Source: Jannaschia formosa (lineage in GTDB: Bacteria; Pseudomonadota; Alphaproteobacteria; Rhodobacterales; Rhodobacteraceae). Taken from it: a DNA stretch of 37,280 bases. A program made the translations under genes and the position numbers. The stretch is from positions 1 through 37,280 of the forward strand of contig NZ_QPLJ01000032.1 of NCBI RefSeq assembly GCF_003340555.1. The letters run 5' to 3'. Shown here piece by piece: positions 1 through 7,917 of the stretch; positions within the stretch are counted from its first letter, which is position 1, and each line of letters opens with the position of its first letter. A model generated the notes under the pieces. The model made no database searches. It saw only the letters and a program-made list of their open reading frames with translations, and was not told where the DNA came from.

Positions 1-108
1 GTCGTATTGCTGCGCCAGGTCGGTCAGCCTCCGCTCGCCCTTCACCGCCTCCAGCGCCACGCGCGCCTTGAACGCCGCGCCATGATTGCGTCTCGGTCGT
101 CTCGTCAT
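1..108 (-). pseudogene. IS3-family transposase OrfA, N-terminal fragment cut by window edge
   Basis: The minus strand from 108 encodes 36 residues beginning MTRRPRRNHGAAFKARVALE and continuing EAVKGERRLTDLAQQYD. This is the typical start of IS3-family OrfA proteins, a small helix-turn-helix protein that binds the element's ends. A GGAGAGAG stretch lies just upstream of the ATG. The frame runs off the left edge, so it cannot be said whether the element is intact. The sequence at about 197-214, read on the minus strand (TGTGTGGTCTTGCCCCCGT), begins with TG like many IS3 termini and may be the terminal repeat; that part is inference. Confidence 0.75.
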
Positions 109-332
109 GCTCTCTCCTCGCTCACGGCATCATGCCGATCTCGCGCAGAGCATCCACTCAACAGGGCTGGGCAGATTTCCCGAGCCACCTCTGAAACGGG
201 GGCAAGACCACACACCATCAGAGCCGGAAAAATGTAGAAAGCCAGGATAGAATGGACCCTCATATACTTGTGAAGCCCGGGCGCAATTACTGGCAGGCTT
301 CGTAGGCTGCCGTCTTCGCGACTAGCTTCGAA
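109..332. other. Non-coding junction between IS3 fragment and polysaccharide island
   Basis: No convincing coding sequence is seen here. The left half is probably the untranslated end of the IS3 element, with a candidate terminal repeat near 197-214. The rest is downstream of the stop codon at 333 of the last gene of the polysaccharide operon. No clear intrinsic terminator was recognised. Confidence 0.5.
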
Positions 333-1796
333 TCACTTCCGACGTCGGAGGCGGAGGTACGCTCTGCGGGCGGGGTCCTTCAGGCCCACTCGGGCCAGCC
401 AGCGGATGACCGTTCGCTTCGCGCGGGACTGCAGGAAGCGGGCGCGGTAGATGACATCCTGGAAGAGAGTCCCCTTCGCATCATTCGGCAACTGGCGGAT
501 TCGGATGACATCCTCGGCATCCTGTCCTGCCAGCCGACGCGCCTTCATCTCGGCGACTTGCGACAGGCTGACGAACCGCAGCCCCCAGTAATAGAAATGA
601 TAGCGGGGGTCATGCAGCAGGTCGGCCACCGGAACTCCGTGCCGCCGGCCATCGTGCCACTCGATGGCGTCGGATCGCGGTCCGGGTGTCCTTGCCAGAT
701 AATCAAGATCCGAGGGTGCCCGCAGCCCGTACAGACCCATCACCATGCCGGAATCGACCGCGACGGCATCCGTCGGGATCGCACATTGGTCAAGGGCGGT
801 CCGAAACGCCTCCACCATCTTGCGCACTTCGGGAAAACGGTTGGGCATCGCCTGGTTCAGCATGTGGACGCCGTTCGGGCTGAGCAGCAGTCGCGCCAGG
901 TCGAGCGCCTCGGCATGGTCGTCGGTGATGTGGATCGAGTGCTTTCCGACCCCGAACAGCCCGCGAACCTCGTCCTTCAGGGCCACCCGGTCCCGTTCCG
1001 GCGGCAGGTCGATCACGAGGACGCGCAACCCTCCAGCTCCTGCGAAACAGGGAAGCATCTTCCGGTCTATTCCCGGATGGTCCTGGTCCGCGGGTCCGAG
1101 CCACGGCTCGTCGGCATAGACCTGGCTCATCAGATTGCGCGCGCCCCTGGGTGTGAGGGCAAGCTTCTTGCGGTAGACGAGCGGTCCAAGCACGCCCTCG
1201 ACCTCCGCCTCGCGCCCCTCGGCAGCGGGCCAGAGAAGGGCGATCGCAGCATTCGGCGAGAAGCGGACGTAGTCGGTAACCGCAGCATCGAGATCCGCGT
1301 CGCTCATGCCGCGCGCGCGGAAATACCGATAGTCGTAGACACATGGCTCCAGCCCGGTCTTCACGCCGACGATCTCGCTGCCAAGGTGCATCGCCGCCGC
1401 GGTCCGGTGCGCGCCGTTCAGGATAGTCCCGTCCGAGGCCAGCGGGACGAGGCTCCGCTTCGGGTCGAAGCCCTCCGCCTCGAATGAACGCAGAATCTCC
1501 TTGAAGCATGCACGGAAGGCCTCGGCGCCGGCTTTCCCCTCGCTTCCCGGCTCGCGCATCTCGCCCAGGGAAAACGCCTCGATATGGGCATCGTAGCGGC
1601 GGCCGGCGGCCTCGGATGGACGGCTGTCGAGGGATTCCAGAAAGGCCCGTTTGATCGCGAGATCGAGACGGTTCCAGCTGAGCCCAGGCGATATCCGATG
1701 TACCCCGAGATCCGCCGGTCCGGCCGCCATCCGGCGCAGCAGGAAAGGCTCGACCCGGCCCTCCAGATCGGATCTCGCGATCGTCTCCCCAGGCAT
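333..1796 (-). CDS. ParB-like / nucleotidyltransferase-like protein of polysaccharide operon
   Basis: A 487-residue protein that I do not recognise as a named family. Around residues 115-135 it has a ParB/sulfiredoxin-like stretch (LVPLASDGTILNGAHRTAAA), the pattern used by such domains to bind nucleotide phosphates. Near residue 350 it has GMVMGLYGLRAPSDLDYL, which resembles the glycine-rich G-S-x-D-x-D active-site region of polymerase-beta-type nucleotidyltransferases, but with a shifted acidic pair. The basic C-terminus ends in RLRRRK. The start is taken as the ATG at 1796, which overlaps the preceding glycosyltransferase stop as TGATG; a GTG one codon upstream is also possible. It is the last gene of a four-gene minus-strand operon, so a role in modifying or transferring a sugar is an inference from context. 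Confidence 0.6.
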   Translation of the reverse strand: MPGETIARSDLEGRVEPFLLRRMAAGPADLGVHRISPGLSWNRLDLAIKRAFLESLDSRPSEAAGRRYDAHIEAFSLGEMREPGSEGKAGAEAFRACFKEILRSFEAEGFDPKRSLVPLASDGTILNGAHRTAAAMHLGSEIVGVKTGLEPCVYDYRYFRARGMSDADLDAAVTDYVRFSPNAAIALLWPAAEGREAEVEGVLGPLVYRKKLALTPRGARNLMSQVYADEPWLGPADQDHPGIDRKMLPCFAGAGGLRVLVIDLPPERDRVALKDEVRGLFGVGKHSIHITDDHAEALDLARLLLSPNGVHMLNQAMPNRFPEVRKMVEAFRTALDQCAIPTDAVAVDSGMVMGLYGLRAPSDLDYLARTPGPRSDAIEWHDGRRHGVPVADLLHDPRYHFYYWGLRFVSLSQVAEMKARRLAGQDAEDVIRIRQLPNDAKGTLFQDVIYRARFLQSRAKRTVIRWLARVGLKDPARRAYLRLRRRK

Positions 1797-2941
1797 CACC
1801 CCCCTGCCCCCATGCCGCCCACCGCCGCAGAGCCATGTCCCGTGAGGGCCACCAACCGATCGACCACCGTGCCATAGGTCCGATCCGCGTTCAGGGCGTT
1901 CTCGGCATGACTGCGCGCGGCAACGCTCATCAGCGCGCGTTCGTCAGCATCTCCGATCAGGCGGTCGAGGGCTCTGACGAAACCCGCCTCATCCCCGGGC
2001 GTGACCAGCAGCCCCGTGACTCCGTGGCGGACCAGTTCGCCGATGCCGCCCAAATCGCTTGCCACGGCGGGCAGACCGGCTGCAGCGGCTTCGGCCAGCA
2101 CCTGGGGCGACATGTCGAGGGCCGTCGGCAGGCAGAAGAGGTCCATCCGGGGCATAAGTTCCAGAAAGAGACGATCCTGCGCCATCGGACCATGGGCAGT
2201 CACGTACCGGCCCGTGATCCTGGCAGCAGGATCGTGCGAGACGATATGCAGATGGCACCGCCCCGCCAGCGGTCCCTCGACCCATTTCACAAGCCGTCGC
2301 CCCCCCTTCCGTTCGAAATCGTTGCCGACGAACAGGATATTGGGGATACCTTCCCGCTGGCGGGGCGGGGCGAAGGCCGTGAGGTCGACCGAGGGGGGGC
2401 AGATCGTGACCGCATCGGGTGAAGCTCCGCACTCCGCCGTCAGCGAAGCCCCAGCCCATTCGCTCATCGGGAAGAGATGCGCCGCACCCCGGAACAGCCT
2501 GGCTTCTCGTGCGAGATCCGCTGCGGACCAGACGGGCTTCGGGCTCAGCGCGTTGATCCCGTGGCGCGTGCAGTCGAGGGCGAGAGTGTAGGGTGGCGCC
2601 CCCGGCTTCGACGCAAATGCGGCCGCCGGCCAATGGGCGGCGACGTGGACGATGTCGGGCCGCATGCGGCGCAGGGCGTTCCGGATCTCGCGCCCCAGAT
2701 AGGACTGGTAGGCCAGGATCGGATCGAGGGGACGCATCAGCCGAGAGAACGATCCGCCGCCATGCCGCTTGACCGGCAGCGTGGCGAGGCGGGGCGGCTG
2801 CCAGCTGAAGACCTCGTGAACGACGTCGGACCTGGCCGCGAGTGCGGCGCGCATACGTCTTGCATAGGTCTTCCAGCCTAGCACCTCGCTTGCCACGAAG
2901 ATGATGCGAGGCGTGCGGTCCACTCGCAGGTCCCTAGCCAT
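1796..2941 (-). CDS. Glycosyltransferase, GT4 family
   Basis: A 381-residue GT-B fold retaining glycosyltransferase of the GT4 type, expected to transfer a sugar from a nucleotide-sugar donor to the growing polysaccharide at the cytoplasmic membrane face. The N-terminus (IIFVASEVLGWKTYARRM) is the acceptor domain. The C-terminal Glycos_transf_1 domain starts near PNILFVGNDFERKGG and contains LPTALDMSPQVLAEAAAAG, which carries the donor-binding E-x7-E-like region, followed by PAVASDLGGIGELV. An ATG at 2941 with GGAGG seven bases upstream is preferred over an open frame that continues to 3013. It overlaps the stop of the upstream ATP-grasp gene by 8 bp, so the genes are probably translationally coupled. 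The sugar donor and linkage cannot be read from the sequence. Confidence 0.85.
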   Translation of the reverse strand: MARDLRVDRTPRIIFVASEVLGWKTYARRMRAALAARSDVVHEVFSWQPPRLATLPVKRHGGGSFSRLMRPLDPILAYQSYLGREIRNALRRMRPDIVHVAAHWPAAAFASKPGAPPYTLALDCTRHGINALSPKPVWSAADLAREARLFRGAAHLFPMSEWAGASLTAECGASPDAVTICPPSVDLTAFAPPRQREGIPNILFVGNDFERKGGRRLVKWVEGPLAGRCHLHIVSHDPAARITGRYVTAHGPMAQDRLFLELMPRMDLFCLPTALDMSPQVLAEAAAAGLPAVASDLGGIGELVRHGVTGLLVTPGDEAGFVRALDRLIGDADERALMSVAARSHAENALNADRTYGTVVDRLVALTGHGSAAVGGMGAGG

Positions 2942-3968
2942 CGGAGAACCTCCAGGCCCACCCCAGATCGACGAAACAGGGCCCTTGGGTGGCCTCGGCG
3001 AAACTGACGACACCGCCTTCCCATTCCAGCACCCGGATCCTCCCGGTCACGTCGCGCACCAGGTCCCAGCACAGATAGCGGGCAAGCGGCAGCTTCCGAT
3101 GCAACGCTGTGACGGTGTTCACCATCTCGTCCATCCCCGCCAGCCTGCGGCCGAGGAATGCGTCTCCGGTATCGGGATGTGTCGTGATCGGGGTCCAGTC
3201 CGCTAGGAAGCCTTGCCCTGCAAGGTCGCCGCTCCGCAGGTCGACCGGGACCCGGACCTGGCTGGCTGAGATCACGTGGGACTCGGCCGCCCGGCCGAGC
3301 TTGAGATAGGCGGTGCGGGCCGAGATCGCACCATCACCGTCTACGACCGTCCCGATCCGCAGAGTGGCCAGAGCGGGCAGGTCGAACTGCGCAAAGCTCT
3401 CGTGCGGGACAAGGCGCGCCTGCAGGACGCCGTTGCCCAAGCCTTCCAGCCGCGAGCGGTCGAGGTCGTCGGCAGACAGGAACCTGATGCCGCGCCCGTA
3501 TCCCGAATGGTCGGGCTTGAAGACCAAATCCCCTGCCCGGCTGACGACTTCCGAAAGATCGCAGGGTGCATAGTCGGCCCACATGAGACGGCCGTTCACC
3601 GCGTAGGCGAGGTCCGGGAAGACGTCCGGCCCGAACAGGGCGGTGTTCGCGGCGCGGTTGCGGGCGATATGCTGGTAGCCCCCGTTCACGCGGTCCAGCA
3701 CCTCCGAGAAATAATGACTGACGGGCAACCATCCTTCGCGGAAGGCACCCTGGCACTCGGCGTAGAGATGCAGCCAGGGTGCGTGCCTTGTCGTCCCGAA
3801 GACATCGCCGGAATAGTCCCGGGCCCGCCGCTTCAGCTCCGAGGACACCCCGCCGGGTCGCAGCGAAAGCCCGGCCAGCCCGGCCTGCGCCTCGGAAAGA
3901 GAGCGGCGCACACGACGCTCCAGCATCGCGCGGCGGAGTATCGACCTGGCCGAGGCGGCAACTCCCAC
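2934..3968 (-). CDS. Sugar-transfer-associated ATP-grasp protein
   Basis: A 344-residue protein with the layout of the ATPgrasp_ST family found in polysaccharide operons, thought to use ATP to ligate an amino or carboxyl group in glycan modification. Visible ATP-grasp elements are DLVFKPDHSGYGRGIRFL (about residues 145-165, lysine plus glycine-rich loop), LATLRIGTVVDGDG, and the metal-binding end CWDLVRDVTGRIRVLEWEGG (about residues 300-320). In many relatives the last motif has an asparagine after the acidic residue; here it reads LEWEGG, which may alter metal binding. The start is a GTG at 3968, three bases after the flippase stop, with AGGGCGG upstream. It sits between the wzx-like and GT4 genes in one operon. 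The substrate is unknown. Confidence 0.65.
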   Translation of the reverse strand: MGVAASARSILRRAMLERRVRRSLSEAQAGLAGLSLRPGGVSSELKRRARDYSGDVFGTTRHAPWLHLYAECQGAFREGWLPVSHYFSEVLDRVNGGYQHIARNRAANTALFGPDVFPDLAYAVNGRLMWADYAPCDLSEVVSRAGDLVFKPDHSGYGRGIRFLSADDLDRSRLEGLGNGVLQARLVPHESFAQFDLPALATLRIGTVVDGDGAISARTAYLKLGRAAESHVISASQVRVPVDLRSGDLAGQGFLADWTPITTHPDTGDAFLGRRLAGMDEMVNTVTALHRKLPLARYLCWDLVRDVTGRIRVLEWEGGVVSFAEATQGPCFVDLGWAWRFSDG

Positions 3969-3971
3969 GGA

Positions 3972-5273
3972 TCAACCGCCCTTGGCAGAACTGTCCGGAT
4001 TGGACGCCGGCATCGCCCGCATCGCCCGCACGAAGAGGAGGGCATAGAGAACCGCCTGTGTCGCCGTCAGTGCCACCATCGACCATACCGCACCCTCGAG
4101 CCCGCGGGCCGGGATCAGCAGAAGCGAGGCCGCCAGCGCTACCGCGAGACCGCTCGCCGTGACCAGCAGGCGCTGACGGAAGGCCTGGCCCGCGTTCATG
4201 GCGGCGACGAGGGGCGCAGTCGCCATGTTCAGCGCAGAGCCGAACATTACCACGGCCAGAAGGTCACCGCGGCGGTATTCGGGCCCGAACACGAATTCCA
4301 GAAGTGGATCGCCCGCCAGCCACGCCACGCCAACCATCGCCGCTCCGAGGACGCCGCAGGCCAGGCAGAGCAGCCAGACGGTCCGCAGGAACGCGCGCCG
4401 TCGGCCGTCGCGGAAATAGCGGCGCAGCCGGGGTGCCACTGCCCCGCTGAGACTGTTGGCTATCATCAGCATTGCCGAATGCCCGTAGGCGAGGACCCCG
4501 AAAAGGCCCACGGCGGCCAGGTCCGAATACCGCTCAAGGATCAGCGGCGGCGTGGCGATTGCGGCACGCAGGCACCACCCCGCCAGGCCAAGCGGCAGAA
4601 CCCAATAGGCAAGCCGAAGGACCGTCCCGGTTTTCGCGCGAGAGAGCTCCGCCAGGTTTGTCACCGATCCGATCCGTCCCAGCAGCGGTCGGTCAACGAA
4701 GTAGTAGCTCGCCATCCACGCAATTGCCTCACACAGCAGCGCGAGCGGCAGCGACCGCGTCTGCCAGAAAACGAGGCCGAATACCGCGAACCCTACCCCG
4801 CCGCGCGCGGCGTTCGAGATGGCCGTGAAATCCAGTCGCTCGGCCCGCTGGAACATGCCGTGGTTCAACGCCATCTGGGCGCCGGAAAACTTCACCAGCG
4901 CAAGGGCAATCGTCGCGCCATAGATCAGGAACCCGTCCTGCCAGTAGAGGCTGATCGCGATGATCGCGGTCGCCAGCACCGCGAAACTGCCGCCCGCAAG
5001 CCGGAGAGCGACGTAATCCGCCCGGCTGTAGGAGACGAGATCATCCACCGAATGCGCGTCGCGCATCCCCATCGAGGTGAGGAAGAACAGTGGCGTGACG
5101 ATAGCCGACGCAAGCGTCAGCGCCCCCACGTCCTCTGGCGTACCGAGGCGGGCTACCAGGATCAGTATCCCGAACTGAGTAACCGCAAAGACCATGCGGC
5201 CGCTGACGGCGAACCCGATGTTGCGTCGCAGTGATGGGGTCTTGATCAGCGGAGGAGCTTCAGTCGACGTCAT
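3972..5273 (-). CDS. Polysaccharide flippase, Wzx/MOP family
   Basis: A 433-residue integral membrane protein with about twelve hydrophobic segments, matching the oligosaccharidyl-lipid flippase branch of the MOP superfamily. It would move undecaprenyl-linked repeat units across the inner membrane. Visible signs are the N-terminal RRNIGFAVSGRMVFAVTQFG followed by ILILVARLGTPEDVGALTLA, the usual first two helices of Wzx-like proteins, and a late FVFGPEYRRGDLLAVVMFG loop typical of PST-type flippases. The ATG at 5273 is chosen; a GTG five codons upstream is also in frame. It is the first gene of the minus operon, with a sigma70-like promoter at 5325-5354. A matching polymerase-like and co-polymerase gene pair lies at 6583-10099. 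Confidence 0.85.
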   Translation of the reverse strand: MTSTEAPPLIKTPSLRRNIGFAVSGRMVFAVTQFGILILVARLGTPEDVGALTLASAIVTPLFFLTSMGMRDAHSVDDLVSYSRADYVALRLAGGSFAVLATAIIAISLYWQDGFLIYGATIALALVKFSGAQMALNHGMFQRAERLDFTAISNAARGGVGFAVFGLVFWQTRSLPLALLCEAIAWMASYYFVDRPLLGRIGSVTNLAELSRAKTGTVLRLAYWVLPLGLAGWCLRAAIATPPLILERYSDLAAVGLFGVLAYGHSAMLMIANSLSGAVAPRLRRYFRDGRRRAFLRTVWLLCLACGVLGAAMVGVAWLAGDPLLEFVFGPEYRRGDLLAVVMFGSALNMATAPLVAAMNAGQAFRQRLLVTASGLAVALAASLLLIPARGLEGAVWSMVALTATQAVLYALLFVRAMRAMPASNPDSSAKGG

Positions 5274-5761
5274 TGCAATCCGCAGCACCGCGTCGGTTCG
5301 CCGACGCTCGAGGCGTAGGAAAAGATGATACGCCCTAGCTCCATTCGCTGTCTAGGACCCTGCGGATCCGATGGGCAGACGCGTCGCGAAACCGCGGAAC
5401 TCCATCTGCGCGACAATCGTGATCAGAGGTCCACCCTGCTCCCCCGAGCGCAATACGGACGCGATCCCCCGCAATGCATCCCGGTCCGACCCCCGGGCGC
5501 ACCCCCCTTCCCTTCAATGTCGCCAACTCCACCGGCAGCGACGGCACCACTATCGCCTCCATCCCGTTCGTCAAAAGCTCATAACTTTTCACAATGGCCT
5601 CCAAGAAACGGAGATCGGTCTCGTCTGACAGACTCAAGGGCCCGTCTTCCGGGATCTTGCGGCCTCGTCGTTTCCTCGCGCGTCCGGAGACGCGTTGCGC
5701 CTTGTTTTCGCCGAACGGGCGGTAAAGGGTAACCGGCGGAGAACATGCACGGAGAAACGGG
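5274..5761. other. Divergent intergenic region between wzx-like gene and sulfotransferase
   Basis: This 488-bp stretch separates two divergent genes. It contains the wzx promoter candidate at 5325-5354 and the ribosome-binding region of the sulfotransferase (GGAGAAACGGG just before 5762). On the minus strand a frame opening with TTG at 5637 encodes SLSDETDLRFLEAIVKSYEL and continues with protein-like composition for about 40 residues before turning arginine/glycine-rich. It may be a decayed or very small gene, but no family is recognised and I do not call it. Confidence 0.4.
5325..5354 (-). promoter_or_regulatory. Sigma70-like promoter for the wzx operon
   Basis: On the minus strand, TAGACA (5354-5349) and TATCAT (5330-5325) are separated by 18 bp. 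Each matches the sigma70 consensus at five of six bases. The predicted transcript would begin near 5318, giving a leader of about 45 bases before the flippase ATG at 5273. Confidence 0.5.
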
Positions 5762-6544
5762 ATGGGTATCGTGGATGTCGCGAAATCGATGCGGCGTTCC
5801 GTACTGGATCGTGCCCTTCCGCAACGATTCGTATTTCATCACGTCCCGAAATGCGGCGGCACCTCGGTCGGGCGAGCCCTGCGCAAACGGTATCTCCTGA
5901 GCCAGGCCACCGTCACGCCGGAGTCCAGCTTCCGCGCGTTCGAGACGTTCACCGGACGCAGCGACCGAGAGCGCATGCTCGTCGACGTCCTCGATCTGCG
6001 CGAGCAGATGCTGCTATACCTCATGTACGAGGACGTGCGCTGCATCTCGCTCCACGTGCGGTTCTCCAAAGCGGCATACGAGACGTTCAGGGATCGTTAC
6101 CGCTTCGTCACGATCCTGCGCGATCCGGTGGTCCGCTTCGTGTCCCACTTCAATTGGAGCTACGGCAAGGTCGGGGTCCACGGCCGGATCGAGGAGCCGC
6201 TGGAGGAATTTCTCGGGACAGCGCGGGCGCGACAGATGGGATCCAGCTATGGCGAGTATTTCAGCGGCCTGCCCAGCGACGCAGATTTCGGCTCCGCCGA
6301 GGCGGTCGAACGCGCGACGCAAAATCTTGCGCACTTCTCGGTCGTCGGCCGGCTTGAAGATCTTGACGGATTCCGCACGCAGCTAAGCGATGCGCTGGGG
6401 ATACGGGTTAGGATCGGGCACGAAAATCGTGGCCGCGCGGGGTCGAAGTCGCTGCGCGTGGACGACCTGAGCCCTGAAATCCAGGATGAGATCCGCCGGC
6501 TTTGCGCCCCCGATATCGCCGTCTACCAGGCGGCCTTCGGGTAG
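5762..6544 (+). CDS. Sulfotransferase, Sulfotransfer_2-like
   Basis: A 260-residue PAPS-dependent sulfotransferase that would move a sulfuryl group onto a hydroxyl or amine of a carbohydrate. The 5'-phosphosulfate loop is seen at residues 24-37 (VFHHVPKCGGTSVG), with the P-K-C/S-G-T core. The 3'-phosphate motif is VTILRDPVVRFVSHFNW at about residues 111-127. There is no signal peptide, so it acts in the cytoplasm on a nucleotide- or lipid-linked sugar. The ATG at 5762 follows GGAG. It is the only plus-strand gene between two minus-strand operons and ends 38 bp from the convergent polymerase gene. Together with the second sulfotransferase at 12072 it suggests a sulfated polymer. Confidence 0.85.
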   Translation: MGIVDVAKSMRRSVLDRALPQRFVFHHVPKCGGTSVGRALRKRYLLSQATVTPESSFRAFETFTGRSDRERMLVDVLDLREQMLLYLMYEDVRCISLHVRFSKAAYETFRDRYRFVTILRDPVVRFVSHFNWSYGKVGVHGRIEEPLEEFLGTARARQMGSSYGEYFSGLPSDADFGSAEAVERATQNLAHFSVVGRLEDLDGFRTQLSDALGIRVRIGHENRGRAGSKSLRVDDLSPEIQDEIRRLCAPDIAVYQAAFG

Positions 6545-6582
6545 GCTTGGACGTCCAGCCAGGCGTCACACGGCATCAGCAC

Positions 6583-7917
6583 CTATGACTTGTGACGTCG
6601 GCGTCTGGTCCAGCGATCGAGCGCGAGCAGCGCACCAAACGTCATCAGGGCGATCCACTCGCCCAGCGCAGGATGGCCCGCCCCGCCGGCCACCCAGACC
6701 CGGAACAGTGGCAGAAGCGGCAGGGCGGCCACCCATTCCGCGCGGATCGGCAGCGACCACTGATCCGGGTGCACAACGAGCCGGGCGCAGAACCAGATCC
6801 ACAGCGCCACGAGGGCGAGATACGCCCCGACCACCAGCAGGAACGCGAACAGCCCAGCATGCATGAAGGCCCCGAGAAAGAGGTTGTGCACTGGCTGACC
6901 GTGCAGCTCGGCATAGCCGCCACCAAGCAGCAAGCTCTCGTTGATCCGTGAAATCGCCCAGCTGTATTGCCCCAGGCGCGCATCCGTCGAATGATCCGAG
7001 AACGCGAAACGCTCCTTCAGCGTCGAGACGATGGCACTGTCCGAAGTTGCCACGACCGCCAGTGTCGCCACTCCGCCGATTGCCGCGAAGGTCATCGCGA
7101 ACGCGCCGAGAAGGCTGATCCGCCGCGCTCGAAGCGCTGAGATCAGGGCAGCAAGCAGTACGGAGACGATGGCGACGAGCAGGACCGATCGCGCGTTGAG
7201 CATCAGCAGCAGGACGAAAAACACGAGAAGCATGGCGAAGCCCGATCGATCTTTTTCGCCCGGAACCCGTCCAGCCGCGAAAAGCTGCATGGCAACCAGC
7301 AGGGCCACGGCGACCGAGTTCTTCTCCGCAGCGGCAATCACCAGTTCATCGGTATCGAACTGCGCGTTGAAGATGCCCCGGAAGAAGGAATAGGTCACGA
7401 ACCCCAGATCGCCCGATGTGAAGAAGCGCGTGAGCGCCTCAACCCAACTGGTGCCCAGATCGCGGGCGATGACCTCGGTGATGATCACGAAGACCACGGG
7501 TGCCGCAACGCCTGCGGCCCTGAGAAGGCGACCGAGATTTTGGCTGGCGATAAGCACTGTTCCGAAGGCGAGACCCGAGAGGATAAAGAAAATCTGCCTG
7601 ACTGGCGTGCTCTGGGCCAGGCTCCCGTACAGCGCGACCATGATGATCAGAAGGTAGAAGACGTAGGGAAGCAGGAATGGCGTGGCGTCTCGCACGAGCG
7701 CCGTGCCGCGGGCCAGCTTCGCGTCAGAGATCGCGATCGCAGCGAGGGCGAAAAGGATTGCAAGATATGGCAGCACGATGTCGAAGCCGCCCAGCCGCGT
7801 CAGCTCGATCCACTGCAGGGGCAGGCAAGCCATGATCAGGACGGCGGGGTGAAGGAGCACGAGCCGGTCGAACAGCTCCCGCGCCGGCGCTCTGAGAGTG
7901 GCCTCAGACAGGTACAT
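6583..7917 (-). CDS. O-antigen ligase/polymerase-like membrane protein (Wzy/WaaL type)
   Basis: A 444-residue protein with ten or more hydrophobic helices. The long periplasmic loop late in the chain (about residues 300-350, RFAFSDHSTDARLGQYSWAI then LLGGGYAELHGQPVHNLFLG) has the arginine- and histidine-containing pattern seen in O-antigen ligases and Wzy polymerases, where the H-N-x-x-L element follows the loop. It would link lipid-carried repeat units on the periplasmic face. The ATG at 7917 overlaps the 3' end of the co-polymerase/kinase gene by 14 bp, so the two are co-transcribed. Polymerase versus ligase cannot be separated from sequence alone; the partnership with a Wzz-type kinase favours polymerase. 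Confidence 0.8.
   Translation of the reverse strand: MYLSEATLRAPARELFDRLVLLHPAVLIMACLPLQWIELTRLGGFDIVLPYLAILFALAAIAISDAKLARGTALVRDATPFLLPYVFYLLIIMVALYGSLAQSTPVRQIFFILSGLAFGTVLIASQNLGRLLRAAGVAAPVVFVIITEVIARDLGTSWVEALTRFFTSGDLGFVTYSFFRGIFNAQFDTDELVIAAAEKNSVAVALLVAMQLFAAGRVPGEKDRSGFAMLLVFFVLLLMLNARSVLLVAIVSVLLAALISALRARRISLLGAFAMTFAAIGGVATLAVVATSDSAIVSTLKERFAFSDHSTDARLGQYSWAISRINESLLLGGGYAELHGQPVHNLFLGAFMHAGLFAFLLVVGAYLALVALWIWFCARLVVHPDQWSLPIRAEWVAALPLLPLFRVWVAGGAGHPALGEWIALMTFGALLALDRWTRRRRHKS

Noticed and set aside
3276-5234. 652-codon plus-strand open frame opposite the ATP-grasp and flippase genes
   Set aside because: The translation is rich in Arg, Gln, Gly and Pro without domains, and the opposite strand holds two clear genes. 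Long antisense frames are expected at this GC content.
5335-5637. 100-codon minus-strand open frame starting with TTG
   Set aside because: The first 40 residues look protein-like, but the rest does not. It covers the -35/-10 of the wzx operon and has no known family, so it is mentioned only in the intergenic entry.
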